Of a stretch of 64,000 bases of DNA, positions 1 to 13,544 are shown in pieces; the stretch's first letter is position 1, and every line of letters begins with the position of its first letter. A program made the position numbers and the translations under genes. Where the stretch lies: contig OENT01000240.1 of the NCBI GenBank assembly GCA_900239685.1, positions 89,616 through 153,615 of the forward strand. Reading direction: 5' to 3'. Source of the DNA: Rotaria macrura. Taxonomy: Eukaryota; Rotifera; Eurotatoria; Philodinida; Philodinidae. The notes under the pieces were generated by a model, which saw only the letters and a program-made list of their open reading frames with translations, did not search any database and had not been told where the DNA came from.

Positions 1-1019
1 AATTTTATCGATAGAAAGATATCATTTGATATGCATAGTAATGATATGCCATATTTTAGTTTTCCCATACGTAAAGATAAACAAGAAAAAGTAGTTCCGT
101 AATAAATAGAGATTCATTGTTTTGTAATTAATAAGGTCGTATTTTCAAGTATGCTGATATGGAATGAGTGTGCATTGCTATAAATGTTTTTTCTTCTTTT
201 TCTCCTTCTATTAGAACAGTATTCTTGTATGACGTCTTTTTGTTTATGTGACTTTAAAAGTAGTCAGACCACGAATGAGAGGCTGTCGAAGTGTCGGCAA
301 TAATAGAAAATGGAGGAAGAAAAACGTTCTCGAGCTTTCTTTTTTATGCTATGTAATTGAAGAAAAAAAGAGTGTCTCTTTTAATCGACGATGAATGCAA
401 CTAAATAATATGAGGGAAAAACAAAGTGGACTCATTAGTTGCCATTTTACTTTCATTTTTTTTTAGCATGTAATTATTTCTAGCATGTATAATTGAACCT
501 TAGCGCTTTAATCGAAGAAAATAAAATACATAGATAGATAGATAAATCTATATCCATACATATGTAACGGATGATGCACAGTTTATCATTAATACAATTA
601 ACGACTACTGTTTCAATTGGCGCATATGTCTGTTATAAAAAGATATATCTGTATAGCATACGTATTGTGATGTTGATAAAATGAAACATTGATGGTAATT
701 CAGTTTTTCTCTCCACTCTAATACTTTCTCATGATAAGTGAAATTTTTCTCATTGAAATTTAATTATTTATCTAGTTAACTACTCTCATTTAGTTTTTTA
801 AGAAATTATTTTCCTCTGTTGTTTTTTTTAGTTGTCAGTTGCCTGTCCCTTTTCCCTCTCGACGTTTTCTCCTATTATTACTACTTCTGTAGTCAACAAG
901 TACTCAAAGGACTGTGTTTTTTGTCTTTCTCTTTTTTTTCCCTCACATTTCTAGTCTTACTATCACACGGCTCATTGTCATTCAATTTTTTCATCATCAT
1001 CTTTCCTTTTTTTTTCTAG
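1..1019. other. AT-rich non-coding stretch upstream of the first gene
   Basis: I see no convincing exon in this stretch. It is AT-rich with many short T and A runs. The last 200 bases are pyrimidine-rich and end in a strong splice-acceptor-like tract (T-run plus CTAG at 1016-1019), so at least part may be a 5' intron of the following gene. The open frames across 819-1019 are phenylalanine/serine-rich translations of that pyrimidine tract and do not look like protein. Confidence 0.5.
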
Positions 1020-1069
1020 TTAATACAGACTACTACGTGACTACTTCAGCCAGCTCATACGGTGATGAA

Positions 1070-2101
1070 ATGCCTTCGTTTCATGCAATAACCTCAATGC
1101 AAAATGCATATTGGAATCCAGTTATAGCTCCACCAACGAAATCTATGACTATGATTACGCCGTCTTCATCCGTTACATCTGCTTCATCATCAAAATCATC
1201 ATCATCATCATCATCATCATGTTGGGACTGGGTACTGTTTTCACCAGAATACTATTCTGAATTTTATACTCCATTATCAACTTGCAGTCAAAAATTGGAA
1301 GAGGAAAACGACATTGATAAGGATTTAAACTTCCTAGCGAGTTTACCAACGTGTTTACTCACACTAATTTATTTTAAATCAACATCGGATAATGAGAATG
1401 AAAACGACCGTGAAATTACATCGCTTCATATTAATGATGATTCATTACGTATGTCAAAGAATAGTTTAGGTGAAAAACTAAATTATATCTCGTCAAATTC
1501 ACCATCATCGTCCGTAAATAAAAATCATGATTTAAATATTAATAAACACAATTCGAAAGATGATCGTTCATCAACACCTGACACTGACGATGGTTATCAA
1601 TCAGCTAGTGATGCTAGTCGTAGTGATTATTCACAGCAATCATCTGTACATGATAATCGTCTGAATAGTAGAGAAAATAATAATCTAAAACAAGCGAAAC
1701 ATTCGATACCTACACCGCTTATGCCACGACGTATAACATATGCAGCTGCTGTTAAACCAGCAACAACACCAACAAATAAAATATCTTCATCAACAGTATC
1801 GATTACAAAACCAATTAATAATAATAATAATAATAATAATAATGATAATCACAGTGCATTGCCACTAACTACTAATATGAATGATACATTAAATACGAAA
1901 GGTCAAAAATCGAAATTTATTGCTCCACGTTTTGAACGAATGCATCATGCTAAACAACATACGCCTTTATCGACATCATCGAATCGAATACAAATACGTT
2001 CGAACAACAGCAGCAATAATAATAATAATAATAATAATAAAAATAATAACAAAGATCATCATCAACGGAATCATACTGTGAATTCAATAAGACGTCGCTG
2101 A
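1070..2101 (+). CDS. Ser/Asn-rich, mostly disordered protein of unknown function
   Basis: An open exon runs from the acceptor at 1018-1019 to a TGA at 2099-2101. The first in-frame Met after the acceptor is at 1070 (343 aa); an upstream coding exon is possible, because the frame is open back to the acceptor. The product carries a serine run from a TCA/ATC repeat, a short aromatic patch (CWDWVLFSPEYYSEFY), a Ser/Asp-rich segment (STPDTDDGYQSASDASRSD), a basic patch around PRRITYAAAVK, two asparagine runs from AAT repeats, and an Arg/His/Asn-rich tail. I recognise no enzyme fold. Codon use and the well-formed non-repeat segments argue for a real gene. An AATAAA lies at 2105-2110, just after the stop. 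Function unknown; a regulatory or RNA-binding disordered protein would be a guess. Confidence 0.6.
   Translation: MPSFHAITSMQNAYWNPVIAPPTKSMTMITPSSSVTSASSSKSSSSSSSSCWDWVLFSPEYYSEFYTPLSTCSQKLEEENDIDKDLNFLASLPTCLLTLIYFKSTSDNENENDREITSLHINDDSLRMSKNSLGEKLNYISSNSPSSSVNKNHDLNINKHNSKDDRSSTPDTDDGYQSASDASRSDYSQQSSVHDNRLNSRENNNLKQAKHSIPTPLMPRRITYAAAVKPATTPTNKISSSTVSITKPINNNNNNNNNDNHSALPLTTNMNDTLNTKGQKSKFIAPRFERMHHAKQHTPLSTSSNRIQIRSNNSSNNNNNNNNKNNNKDHHQRNHTVNSIRRR
1185..1220 (+). repeat. TCA/ATC trinucleotide run encoding polySer
   Basis: A near-perfect trinucleotide run inside the first gene, read as a serine tract. In-frame trinucleotide repeats change length easily without shifting frame. Confidence 0.85.
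1818..1844 (+). repeat. AAT trinucleotide run encoding polyAsn
   Basis: Nine or so AAT units inside the first gene, read as asparagine. A second AAT run lies at about 2013-2040 in the same exon, also read as Asn with a few Lys. Confidence 0.85.
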
Positions 2102-5100
2102 CGAAATAAAGAAAAACTTTGTTGTTGTATTAACTTTTCTATATCTAAGCCATTTCAAATTAAAGAGATTTTCTTTCTATGTGTATTTCATTGTTGTTTC
2201 GTATGTCTTTATATATTTCTATGTTGTATTAGAATGGAGTCAGTTAAGAAAAAGTAAAAGACATTGATGAAGAAGTGAATCAAATTTTATATATAAACAC
2301 AACCTTGAATAGTGATGTTGTGTTTTTTTGTTGCTGTTGTTATTTCGATTTGACATGTCATGAACACAAGTGTCGATTCCTTGGAGGTTTTCTTAATTGT
2401 TGAATAGTTATATATTCAATGAATCGATTCACGTTACCTATCAAGTTACAATCGTGATAATTTTATTCAAATGTCAAATATTTGCATAGAAGTTCTACTT
2501 GTAATATTGAAACATAGTTTATGTCAAAAAAATTATTGTAACGAATCGATCTATTATTTATAAACATAGAACAATTTGACTCATTGGATGAATGAAATCA
2601 TTTCTATTGACAAACTAACATATTACATAATAAACTGTCAAATACACAAGTATGGGACTATAAAAATCAATGAAATGAATTAGAATTCCCTAATGTAGTA
2701 AACTTTTCTCATGTATTTCTATGCTTATGAAATTTGATATTTCTCGTAGATGAATTTTGATTGTTGTTGAGATCGATTCGAATGAACTTTCTCGAATATG
2801 TTTCGAAAATAATTATAATGAAGATCATGGAGAATATTTTTAAAAACCAAAACAAAATCATAAAGTTTCGCTCATAGTTTAACGAACATCTTTGACATGT
2901 CTATAAATCACTCTAGTATTTATGTTATTTCCGAATACCACAAGGAGTAATAAAAATAATGATTATTCGGACTCTTTTATCATGATCATAACGTACGGAC
3001 AACAATGCAACGTGTGAATGAGTTAAGCGATCATTGAAATGATACCATTCATCGTAGTAGATTTGATTGATAGCTTCCGTTCTCCTAACTCATATTGCAA
3101 TGATGCAGCCGTTTACGCATACCAAGTACTAGAACTATAAGGATGTGTCCTCAGTTACTTGTTAGGCCCTATCTTTCTCTAGTAAATGAGATTAACTCGT
3201 CCGCATATTCTTGCTGTAATACACAATACATTGAAGAATTTACATTCGTAGCCTCTTGAAATAGTTCATAAGGTAAAATAATATTTCGATCGATTATAGT
3301 AAGTAATAGATGAAGACGATGAATTTATATATTATTGATTTATGTGTGTCATATTATATTTCTTTACGAGAAATTCAATATTTAAGTTATTCACAAAAGA
3401 TTATTTTGCACATAATAATTATAACTAGAAAATACGAAACCGAATTTCAAAAATCCATTCGACATCTACAAATACTGTGAAATTCTTTGTGCATCTTTTC
3501 AACGAATTGAATAGATATATGATTAAAATCGTATATAAATATTGAAAAGATAGAACTCTCTCGGTTGATATGTTGATTCTCTTTGTTTTTGTCTAAGTTA
3601 TTTATTGCTTTCAAGTCACCACTAAATATATTAACAGTACGGAAACATGGCCTGGAAAAGAAAACTAACTGGAGGATAGAAAACTGACCTCCTTTTATTC
3701 GTGAATTATGTTTATATTTGGTACTATGTCTCACTCTCTAACGAAGAACATACTATGACGTTGATTTAGATTGTATGAGATTAACTTAGAAACGCGTTTG
3801 TAGCAATATCCCCTATAGATACTTACATTTTCTTGATCTTTCCCCGTCAATTCTTATTATGGATTGATGATGTGTGTATTTTGACATATTGATATTATAA
3901 TAATATGTTACAAATCATGCACAAAAGAAAAAAACCTCCATGTACTCATCAGAATTATTAATGCTTAGTGTTTGTCATCATCCTAGATCTTCTACTTATG
4001 TTTTAAACTTTATTGATATATTTTGTATCCAACACGTAAAGAAAAAAGACGAATCTAAATTATCCCACAGAGTAAATAGGAGAAGAGACAAAAACAAAAT
4101 ATTTGAACAAGTCAATAGTCTTCTTTCGTACTAATCACTTTGAATCGATGATTTCATGACAGTACATATACATGTTGTCCAAACATGTATACGTGTTACT
4201 TCAAGGTGATACATAATTGATAAAATCTTGAAGAACTACATCAAATAATCATTCAAGATTCGTCATGAATAGAGTAGTTTTTTTTATTTATTTCTTGAAA
4301 AGAAAAGGAAAAGTGTAGAGAAATTTGTCTAGCGAATAAACTTCTTCAAATGTTAAATCATGTTTTGACTGAAACTATGCTCATCTGAACTACAGCACTA
4401 TTGAACAATAGGTAACTTCACTATAGTTTAATTTTTCTCACCTTCTTTCCAGACATAGCAAGGTCTTAATGAATTTTTCAATCGAAAGCTATGCTCCCTT
4501 TCAGATCACGAAAATAAAGATTAAACTTGCAAAATTCTACTTCATAATTAACAAGAACAAAATTCTTTAATAATTCGTGTTCATTCAAAAAGTGTTTCAT
4601 CTTCTAGAGATGTAGATAGATGAAAAGATTTTGTTGTAACATTTTAGAATTCTCAATATCTCAAGATAGGAAATACTAGAAAAGTGACAATATACCCATA
4701 CAAATATTTTCATTGAAAACTCTATTGATGGAAATTTTAAGTTTAAAACTTGAAAATTATTTATTTTCTAAAATTGAACTTTGTTAGACAACGATTTGCT
4801 ATGAAAAAAATACGCACTAGTACCTCGATATCTCGAGAGTAGACATCTAGAACACTAAATCATTCCAGGCATTAACACTACTCAATATTGTGTATCTCAT
4901 AAGAATCATCATCTCGGTCGAAAAACGATCTGACACCTGGAATAGTTTCTGCATAAGATATATTATGAAACCCGTCAGTTATGATCGGAATATTACTTAC
5001 ATGCATGTAAGAATGATGTATAGAAAGGCGTTAGAAGTACATGAGCCAAGTTACTATATGTACTAAGAATGTCAACTCCTACTGAGACAAAAACAAACTA

Positions 5101-7146
5101 GAGTAAAGGAATGGCTGATTGAGAAAATGAAGATTTCTTCGATGAAAAGAATTTCCTTAATTAGTTCGAATATCAAATTGTGTAGTTAAAAGTAATGACA
5201 AAAGAGTTATTGTATAAATAGTTACACAATTTTCTTGTTATAAAGTTGTGCTAACAAAACATTATTAATTCGCGAAACACATGATATTTATTTTGTAAGA
5301 TGATATAAAATTAATAAGATTTCACGTAGAACAATTATATTGATGAATAAACTACAAAATGATGTCCTCGTAGAATTCTTATCTATTATCTAATATGGTT
5401 TAACTTCATTTAGGACATATGTATTGAGACATTAAAATAACAATCTCAATCACCTTAGAATGAAACAATATTTAATTCTTTTGTAAAATATCTAGTATAT
5501 AATGAATATGCAGGTTTGTCAAGTATTATAGTGAAATAGTTGATACTTGATGTTTTGTTATTAAATATATTTGATAACCGTTCAATGATGAATATCTCTT
5601 TGAAAAGATTAAATGATTTAGAAACCGTAACAAATATAATGAAACATATTATCATCATGGATCGATAGATATTTTATGACGATTAACCATGAAGAATAAA
5701 AACTTTCATTATTGAATGATGAGCATTGTAATTATTCATCTTCAATAATATAGATTAGGTATGGTCATGTTGTTTTGAATGTAATTTTATAATATGTTGA
5801 AAGGACTTGTTTTTCTTCGAATGATATTTTAAAATAAATTTCCTTTATTTGTTTTTCCTATCTTTTCACGGTATCATACGTGTAATTACCTAATTAATAC
5901 AAAATTAATTTACCATTTAAATCAGCTTCAACAAAAACGACATCGAAATCAAAGCATAGCCAATGCAAATAAATTTCTATTATGATCTAAAATTCCAAAA
6001 TGATATGTGTAGAAGAGAAAACATTGTTTTCCTACGACAACTATTTGATTAGCTGAATTTTCTTTTTGTTTACAATAATTAACAGTGTTTTCTCATTTTT
6101 TTAATGTCTACCACATGATCTCGGATATTAATCGTTTGTCGTATAACCGTATGGGCTATACGTTTGTCATTTAGCGCCCATATGGTGTATCAGTTTGTCA
6201 TATTTTCATATGGACAGATTTTTTTTTCTGTACAATATCTTGAAGCAAAATTGATCGACGTAGAATGTCTGATGATCTTTTCTACTTGATTTTTTCCCTT
6301 TTATTTTTTTTTCTGTTTGCTCTACTCATACCAAAACAACCATTCGTCGTATAAGATTTCTTGCTAATAAGATGTTTTCTCTACGTATGATACCGACGAG
6401 ATATAAGTATGAATATGTTATAATTCCGTGTCAAGTTATTGACGTATCGGAAGTTTTCTTGTCTGTATGACATGCACACAGAGTTTTTCAACGTTTTTTT
6501 TTCTTTGCTATGATACGCACGATTTTCTACATATATTAATTTGACATATCTTTCATTTGAGAAAACAACAACAGTAAAAAAGATAAAAACGAAGAAGATA
6601 ATGTCTTGAAGCGATCATTGCTTAGTGAAAAAAAAAGCGAATAAACGGAAACATATTGTTGACGATGAAGACAGGTACATACAAAAATTCTGATAGATAC
6701 GTCAGAGCTTATTCTTTGATGATTTTAGTCGTTTTCCTTTCCTTTCTTCTGCTTTTCTTTCTTAGCAAAAAATAAAGAAGGAATTATTGACTTAAGCTCT
6801 ATGCTTGTACCACACAAACAAACAGAGAGCTACCAGCTAACTGATTTCACAAAGCATATCTCCGCCTATCTTCCAGTCTATTTGCGAATTAGACACGCAC
6901 ACATACACAGAAGGGTGCCAACATACATAGACAACGATAAGCATAGAGACCAAAACTGATAGAAAGATATTATCGTATAAACTCATCCAACATATTCCAC
7001 GACAACCTTTTGTTTTCTTGTTTTTTGTACTTATCGTGTTGTTAACAGAATAGATAAATAACAGTAAGACTTTTCTTTTTATTCTCAAAACTAATAATAG
7101 CTTTTTATGTTGTCCAATAGATTCTCTATTGTATGTTACCATAATA
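2102..7146. other. 5-kb intergenic region without recognisable genes
   Basis: Very AT-rich DNA, stop-dense in all frames. The longest open frames (3447-3734 minus, 5455-5658 minus) have no recognisable protein features. A 16-bp perfect palindrome lies at 4996-5011. A degenerate three-copy repeat with the core GTTTGTC and the box CCRTATGG lies at about 6133-6215. I see nothing else structured. Confidence 0.5.
6133..6216. repeat. Degenerate direct repeat, three copies, period about 28-31 bp
   Basis: The core CGTTTGTC/AGTTTGTCA begins at about 6133, 6161 and 6192. Each copy is followed by an ATATGG-like box (CCGTATGG, CCATATGG, TCATATGG). Spacing is irregular. It lies 0.9 kb upstream of the small gene at 7147 and could be decayed satellite or a cluster of binding sites. 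Confidence 0.35.
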
Positions 7147-7617
7147 ATGTCGATCACGGCAACTACAAAAATAACATCAAATCCATCGTCGAGCGAAAGA
7201 TCTTTATTAGCTAGTGTCAATCATCATCATCGATATTCAACCCCATTCAATACACAACATTTTGTAAATGAACGATATCCCAAAACTTGTCTGGAAGATA
7301 TACCTTCTATCATACTTGAGTATCCTCCACCGAAAGTCGGCATTCATTCGACACGATCACATCATAGTCTGCGTTTTCGTACTCAACCTGTCACACTAGC
7401 AGAGATCAACGAAACAGACGAAGAAAATAAAAACGATAATGACAATCAACAACAACTACAATCATCAACACTTGGAGATTTTCAACGACTTGAACATTTA
7501 GCTCTCTTGGAAAATGTACGAAGGTCTGCAAGAAAAAAAATACCATCGAAAAATTATCTTGAACGACAACGGCTCAAAGCTATGAGAGAAGAACCAAGCG
7601 AAACAGATGGAAATTGA
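7147..7617 (+). CDS. Small unrecognised protein, 156 aa, basic C-terminus
   Basis: Single open frame ending in TGA at 7615-7617. A Met six codons upstream (7129) is also in frame; I prefer 7147 because the sequence from there (MSITATTK) reads as a normal start. The protein is hydrophilic and lacks a signal peptide or membrane segment. A central block with YPPPKVGIHSTRSHHSLRFR looks structured or motif-like. It is followed by an acidic/Gln linker (NETDEENKNDND) and a basic, probably helical C-terminal segment (LLENVRRSARKKIPSKNYLE, then RQRLKAMREE). The gene ends 81 bp from the stop of the receptor gene on the other strand (tail-to-tail). I do not recognise the family. It could be the last exon of a longer gene. 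Confidence 0.55.
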   Translation: MSITATTKITSNPSSSERSLLASVNHHHRYSTPFNTQHFVNERYPKTCLEDIPSIILEYPPPKVGIHSTRSHHSLRFRTQPVTLAEINETDEENKNDNDNQQQLQSSTLGDFQRLEHLALLENVRRSARKKIPSKNYLERQRLKAMREEPSETDGN

Positions 7618-7698
7618 AAGTTATATGTATATATTTATACTTCTATTCCATCTAAAAACGAATCGAATATAGAACGAACAAAGAAGAATTTAATTATT

Positions 7699-9552
7699 CT
7701 ATTGCATTGACATATTTCGATTATAATTTTCATATAAATTGTTCGAAAAATATTTGTATTTCCCTGTTAATGGTAATCGATGAGATTGACTTTGTATATG
7801 TGTTGCTGGAATAGTCGATGATCGTGATGAGCTCGATCGTGACGTAAGACATTGTTCACGTTCATCTACAATACCATTTTCATTCACTACATGACCTATT
7901 AACGGTGATTGCAGTTCATATTCTTCATGTGAACGAACTCGTTCACATTTTAATGATGAAACTTTTTTTAGTGTCTTATCATTGTTTGTATCAGTTGCAT
8001 TGATAAACATCGGTACAACTACATTGGATTCTTCAATATTGGTTTGTTGATCTTCAAAATTTACCGTTGGTATTGTGTCTATTGTAGTCTTTTGTGTTGG
8101 TGTCATTTGTCCTAAAGAATAATTAAGTACGGCAAATATTAATGGTACAAGTACCGAAAAATAGACAAGATAAAAGCGCATAGCTATGGGATAAATGCAT
8201 GCCAATAGACAACATGATAAAACGAGTAGAAAACGAAGAAATGCCGATGAACACCAATGTCCACACGATTGTAAAATCAAATTCGATGATGTAATTGTTG
8301 TTTCACTTGTCGGTGTTGGTGTCTCAGTTACGGATGTTAAGCCTAGGCCACTTGGAATAGTACTATTACTAATAATACCAAGGGATGAAAACATCGATAT
8401 GGAATTGGGCATAGATAAATGTTGTCGTTGTTGCTGTTGTTGTTGACGACGTCTAGATAATCGTTTATGACATGGTGAACATTTCGACATTTTCAAACGT
8501 AAATAAAAGTAAAAAAAACAATCATACAATAATTTCAATAAAGCAATTAACGATATAAATAGCGTAGTTAATAATGGTATTAAATTAAATAAAACACTTT
8601 GTATAAGACGATTACGATCAAACCATTCTTCAAGATAGCTTATTTGTTTTGTACCAGGGCAATAGACGGGCTTGGGTGTTTTTTCATTAGAATCAATTGT
8701 ATACAGCAATGGTATTGTTGCCGTAAATGATAATGACCATATACAAAGTACAAGAAAAAAACAAAGTCGACGAAAAAACCGACGTAGACAAACACCACAA
8801 GACTGTAGACATGATCGTGTTGAATGATGTTGATCCGATGATGAAGATGATGATAACAAACATAGAACGAAATTTGCATGCATAGCTGTTATTGTATAAG
8901 CTAGAATAAATGAAATCATCACAAAACGATTTTTGTTTCGTATTCTCAAAAGAATATTAAAAATTATTTTACTGTCAACTTTCATTTTTTTCATTATTCA
9001 TCTCAGAATCAATCATAAAACTGTATTAGATTATGTTAACATTGGTGACTGATTATCATAATAGGATTTAAAGGAGAGAAAAAAAAAGAAGAAGAAAGAT
9101 TTACTATAATGAAATTAGTATGATACTACTGTCTTGAAAAAATAGAATAGAAGAATTTTCTATTAACTGTTGTAATCGTCTGTTGTTTTACTAGTTCATT
9201 AATGTTTCTTAAATTAATAAAAATCTGCCAACGTCTATGACATATACCAATCAATGAAAATACACCTACCGAGTACGACAGTACACGATGTTTGCAAATA
9301 ATAGATTGCTCGACAATTATTTTCTGAAAGTCCTTTTGAACGAAGCATTTGTGAAAGATAATAAATGTATAAACAATTAAGTAATGAACTTGATAACGCA
9401 GCACTTGAAAAGTAAAAATTTACTATATTACGATATGAAGCAAATGCCATTAACATTGGTATGACCATATTTAAGACGACTAAGATTGATGTGGCCACCA
9501 GTTCGATGACTACCCATGTTGATACACGAGAAAATAAATATGGCATTGACAA
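7699..9552 (-). CDS. Rhodopsin-like orphan G-protein-coupled receptor, divergent
   Basis: Two exons: 9552-9270 and 8900-7699, with an intron at 8901-9269 (GTAGGT...TTCTAG) joining inside TM3. The joined protein is 494 aa. I read seven hydrophobic segments: TM1 about 12-38, TM2 43-68, TM3 79-110, TM4 142-163, TM5 193-220, TM6 315-335, TM7 337-357. Cys80 before TM3 and Cys175 before TM5 fit the usual extracellular disulfide, and TM4 has its Trp. TM7 ends VPLIFAVLN where class A receptors have NPxxY-AVLN, so the motif is kept in shape but altered. The DRY motif after TM3 is not present, and a Ser run follows instead. The third intracellular loop (about 70 aa) has a Gln run, and the C-tail is about 135 aa and Ser/Thr-rich. 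The ligand cannot be told. The start at 9552 gives a short extracellular N-terminus; Met at residue 3 is an alternative. Confidence 0.75.
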
Positions 9553-12500
9553 TGACGGTGTTCACCATCGACTCAATTGTTTCTTCATTAGAACTTTTGT
9601 CCCATCGATCTTAATCTGAAACACATAGACAAAACTTGAGTACTCCTAATGTTTTGTTTCTTCTTTCCATTTAGTTTTTTTTTTCTTAAGCTATATCTAG
9701 TGAAATCTTTTTGAGAATAGAGCGACAGCAAACAACTACAGATCGATTGTTCGACTCGAGTACAACAATGTCCTTGACACATTACGTACACACTACAGAA
9801 AAAGCGCAACGAGAAGAAGCGCGAGAGAGAAGGACTAATTCGATCCCATTCCCGATTTGATGAATCGTGTTCTCGTTGTCATAAAGAATAGAAAAGAAAA
9901 CTGCCTTTAGACTAGTTTGTTTTGGGGAGTGTAAAGACTGGAGACGCATCCAAAGAAATGAATCGGTCATGTAATTATGTTCTCCTCTATCTCTTTCTTC
10001 AAACAGATATTGAAAAAAAAAGGAAAAGAAATATTCCACACACAACCACCAGACAAACTATATTCATCGGAAGCTTTATTTCGTCTGAGGTCAATCATGC
10101 AAAATCGATTTAAGTCATCATTCATGAGTCTCTCTTCTTCTAATGAATCAGAATGTCACTGTTATGATCTTAAAATCTATGGTTAACTATTTCTGTGCTC
10201 ATTGAAAAATGGACGAAGTGTTTGGGGTGCATCTCAACTATTTACTACCTTTTATATTTTGATGACATTTTTTCAAAAAGCATTACCGATCCAATAATAA
10301 GTATAAAAAAAACGCTTCAGCAATAGACAATTAGCTCGTAAAAAAACGGCAAGCGTCGGTCGGACGGCGGTAACGATTGAGCTTTTAAGACACAAGAACG
10401 GCATTGTAGCATAAAAATACGAACAGAATACTTGTAGAAAAAAGAGAAAAGAAAACTAGTTGGAGACGATGAAGAAAAAGATGATTTATGATATCATGAA
10501 TCGAAATAGAGACGTGCGAAGAACTCTAAACAAGGACAATGAAGAGAGGGAGACAGAGAAACAAGATTGAAGAGAGAACTTGAGAGAAAAATTCAGTCGA
10601 TTATTTCGATATGCTCATATTATAGAACAGGATGAGACAAATGAAATAGAAGAAACAAGACGACACTTTTTGACAAGGACACACAAAATCGATTGGGTGA
10701 GAACGACCCGAGCGAAATGCTGTCTAGTGCTCACTTATTTCCGGTTATATTCTTATTTCGGAGAGTAACTAAAGAAAACTCCTTATACTCATCTTCAAAC
10801 TAAGAAACTGAGGGTTGTTTCTATAATTCTGCATGTAACAATGAATAAGACAATGTAAGATATAAATAAAAGAAAGAAAAAAGATACTATATATATATAT
10901 ATGCTGTCTAACATACTCAAATTAGTCAAATAAGAAATACAATGATAAAGATCTTTTGTAGAGTATCTTCTATTATTTATATAGTTAACCGGCTTTATTG
11001 TATATACCGTCATCGAAAGCTAATGAATACAAACGATCCTCGATACAGCTTTATCTTTGAACAACATTTCATTACATGTCTATCATAGAGAATACTTATT
11101 TTGATTGTCGTCATATTTTTCTCTTCCATGTCTATTTTCTTTTCGAGTCCTTCGATGCGAACAATCAAACAAAATCTTATTTAAACATTGTTACTATTCG
11201 ATACAATTGATATAAGAAATGCCAACACAAATACACTCATATTCCATTCATTGACTACACGAATGCAAAAAATAAATAGAATGATTATGTGTATCTTCTT
11301 CGTAACAAGTTCAGGACAAGCAAAAAAAGAAACATGCATGAAGAGAACTACAAACTATATGTCTGATTAGGAGGAACATACTTGTCATCGTCATCATCAT
11401 CGTCAATAACCAATCACAATTTCATGTCCTTGACAAATATATAAGATCGAGACCACCTGGTATGATGCAGTATTCGATCGTGATCGATTTTCTCCACTTC
11501 CGATTATCAAATAAATAACTCAAATGTATATCTAGCTGTTAGAAGTGTTGAGAAAAACAATCTTCATTCTTAACAGTCGGGGGTTAACAGTAACGAACAA
11601 TATTAAGCATATGAAAGAGTTGACGTGCTTTTAAATTGATGTGACGCATTAAGATTAGAAAACCTCTTTCATGCATGTATTTATCGAGAATCTTTTGTGC
11701 GATTACTATACTTCGATTCGAATAAGTTCCGAATAAATATCTTCGATTATGTCTTACAATGAATATCTTAGACTTAACACTTATTAATATCTACGTATGT
11801 AGAAATTATTATTTATTTGTAATTAACATAAAATGGAAGAATCAACTATTCATCATTATATAAATGAAAATGATTATCATCTTTTTTTTATTATTATTAA
11901 GTTTAATGCACCTGTCATGCATGAAAAGCTACATTTTGCCATGTTAAATTAGTTGTAATGACATAAGCATATTTATAGTCAATCTAATTTTAGGTGACAT
12001 TAAGTATTTAACAGACATTTTTTACTTGTTTGAAAATTGAAAATCTTATCATCGATAATTAGTTTATCTATTTGAATCAAATTATTATTTAGACTAGAAC
12101 AAGAAAAAAAAAGGAATTTTTTTAATTCATACGTTTGTTTCATATTCATACAAGAGGGAACTGTCTTCAGAAAAAGAAAAAAGCAACAGTATACATTTTT
12201 AAAAGTTCATTATCAGTTCAAATAAAACAAACTACTGTATAAAAAATAATAACACATATAATGTCACATTTATTTCTTGCATGTTAGAAAGAAAACATCG
12301 TTATTTTTTTTTTTTATAAAAAATGACAATGATTCTCTCAACTCTAGACTCTTCGGAAACCGGAATTTTAGTATAACAACAATTATTTGTATTCCATGCA
12401 TTCATAGAACTTTCATTGTAGGATTAGTTATTTAGAATGACTAATTCTAGTTTTGGTTAATTGCTGTGAAACTTATTTTACAAAAAAAAAAGAAGTATTC

Positions 12501-13544
12501 TCTTCATCATTTGTACATTTTAGACTCGATGGATTCTAAAGATGATATTAACATCGATATATTACATTATCAAGACGATCTCTAGATTAATAGAGTAAAT
12601 CAATCTACTCATCAATCATTATTCTTACCCTCTTAGACGACTTGAATCTATCTCATAACACGAATTATCACCAATTGATGATCGCCGCAAGGGCTCGTAT
12701 TACCATTCGTAAATCAATAACTCAATAAATGACCGTCTATTCGACGTTGTTGCCAAGTTAGATTGCAACAATAGCGATTAATATGATTGTTTTCATCGCA
12801 ATTTACAGGTTCCGATCTTTCATATCTCTCTATGTATATAAAATTAATGAAAAACATGACTTGCTCGATTCGCTTTTTCTTTCCTTCATAATAGTTTTAT
12901 TATGTATCATCAAGAGTGCTAGTCAAAAGAGGATGTTTCTCTTGTCATTAAAAGTATTTTATTCTAAATGAAAGTAGGAAATAAAATAATCCTTTTGGAT
13001 TAAAAGATTTAGTCGTATAGTAAAATCAATCTATGTACTAACATATTAACATAAAAATAATATCCTTAGTCTTTAATTTTGCAATAAAGAAATTATATAT
13101 GATTGAACGTTCTCATATATATATATGTATATATTCGAGCTTTTCATTTCACATGTTCTCTTTTGCCGAAAAGATCAATATAACGATGATGTCTTTATTC
13201 ATTGGAAAGGTATGTTTTTGTATTCAAATAAACAACGCAGAATTAATAAAAAAGAAAGAAAGAAAGAAAGAAAGTCTATGTGTTTGCACAAAATAAGAAA
13301 GAAAACAAAACATCATATTGAAAAGAAAAGAAAAACTTTCAAAACTGATTTTAGCTATGTATGTATATATATATGTACGTGTATGAAAATCTCTCGATAT
13401 ATTCACAGAGAAAAGAATCGTTCGAATCTTCAAGTATTTGCATAATAATTATATATATATATATCATATCAATCACTGTTGATCGACGAGTCTACATGAC
13501 AAAAAAGAAAAAAACATTTTATGATAAAACAAAAATGCAATAGA
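9553..13544. other. Intergenic region between receptor and WDR26
   Basis: No convincing exons. Several overlapping short open frames on both strands (9588-10186, 10580-10768, 12783-13543) have no protein-like features. A slightly GC-richer patch (about 10340-10385, CGGCAAGCG...CGGACGGCGG) lies about 0.8 kb upstream of the receptor start and could be promoter-proximal. Simple repeats occur at about 10890-10908 (AT), 13253-13275 (AAAG) and 13446-13463 (AT). Confidence 0.5.
13253..13275 (+). repeat. AAAG/GAAA tetranucleotide repeat
   Basis: Five to six tandem AAAG units in the intergenic DNA downstream of WDR26. Simple microsatellite. Confidence 0.8.

Noticed and set aside
8195..8879. Open frames within the receptor exon, in another frame and on the other strand
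   Set aside because: They are Cys/His/Tyr-rich shadows of the receptor coding sequence, which itself has membrane helices and a valid splice join.
13099..13543. Overlapping open frames downstream of WDR26
   Set aside because: Translations of AAAG and AT microsatellites and A-rich DNA, with no protein-like composition.
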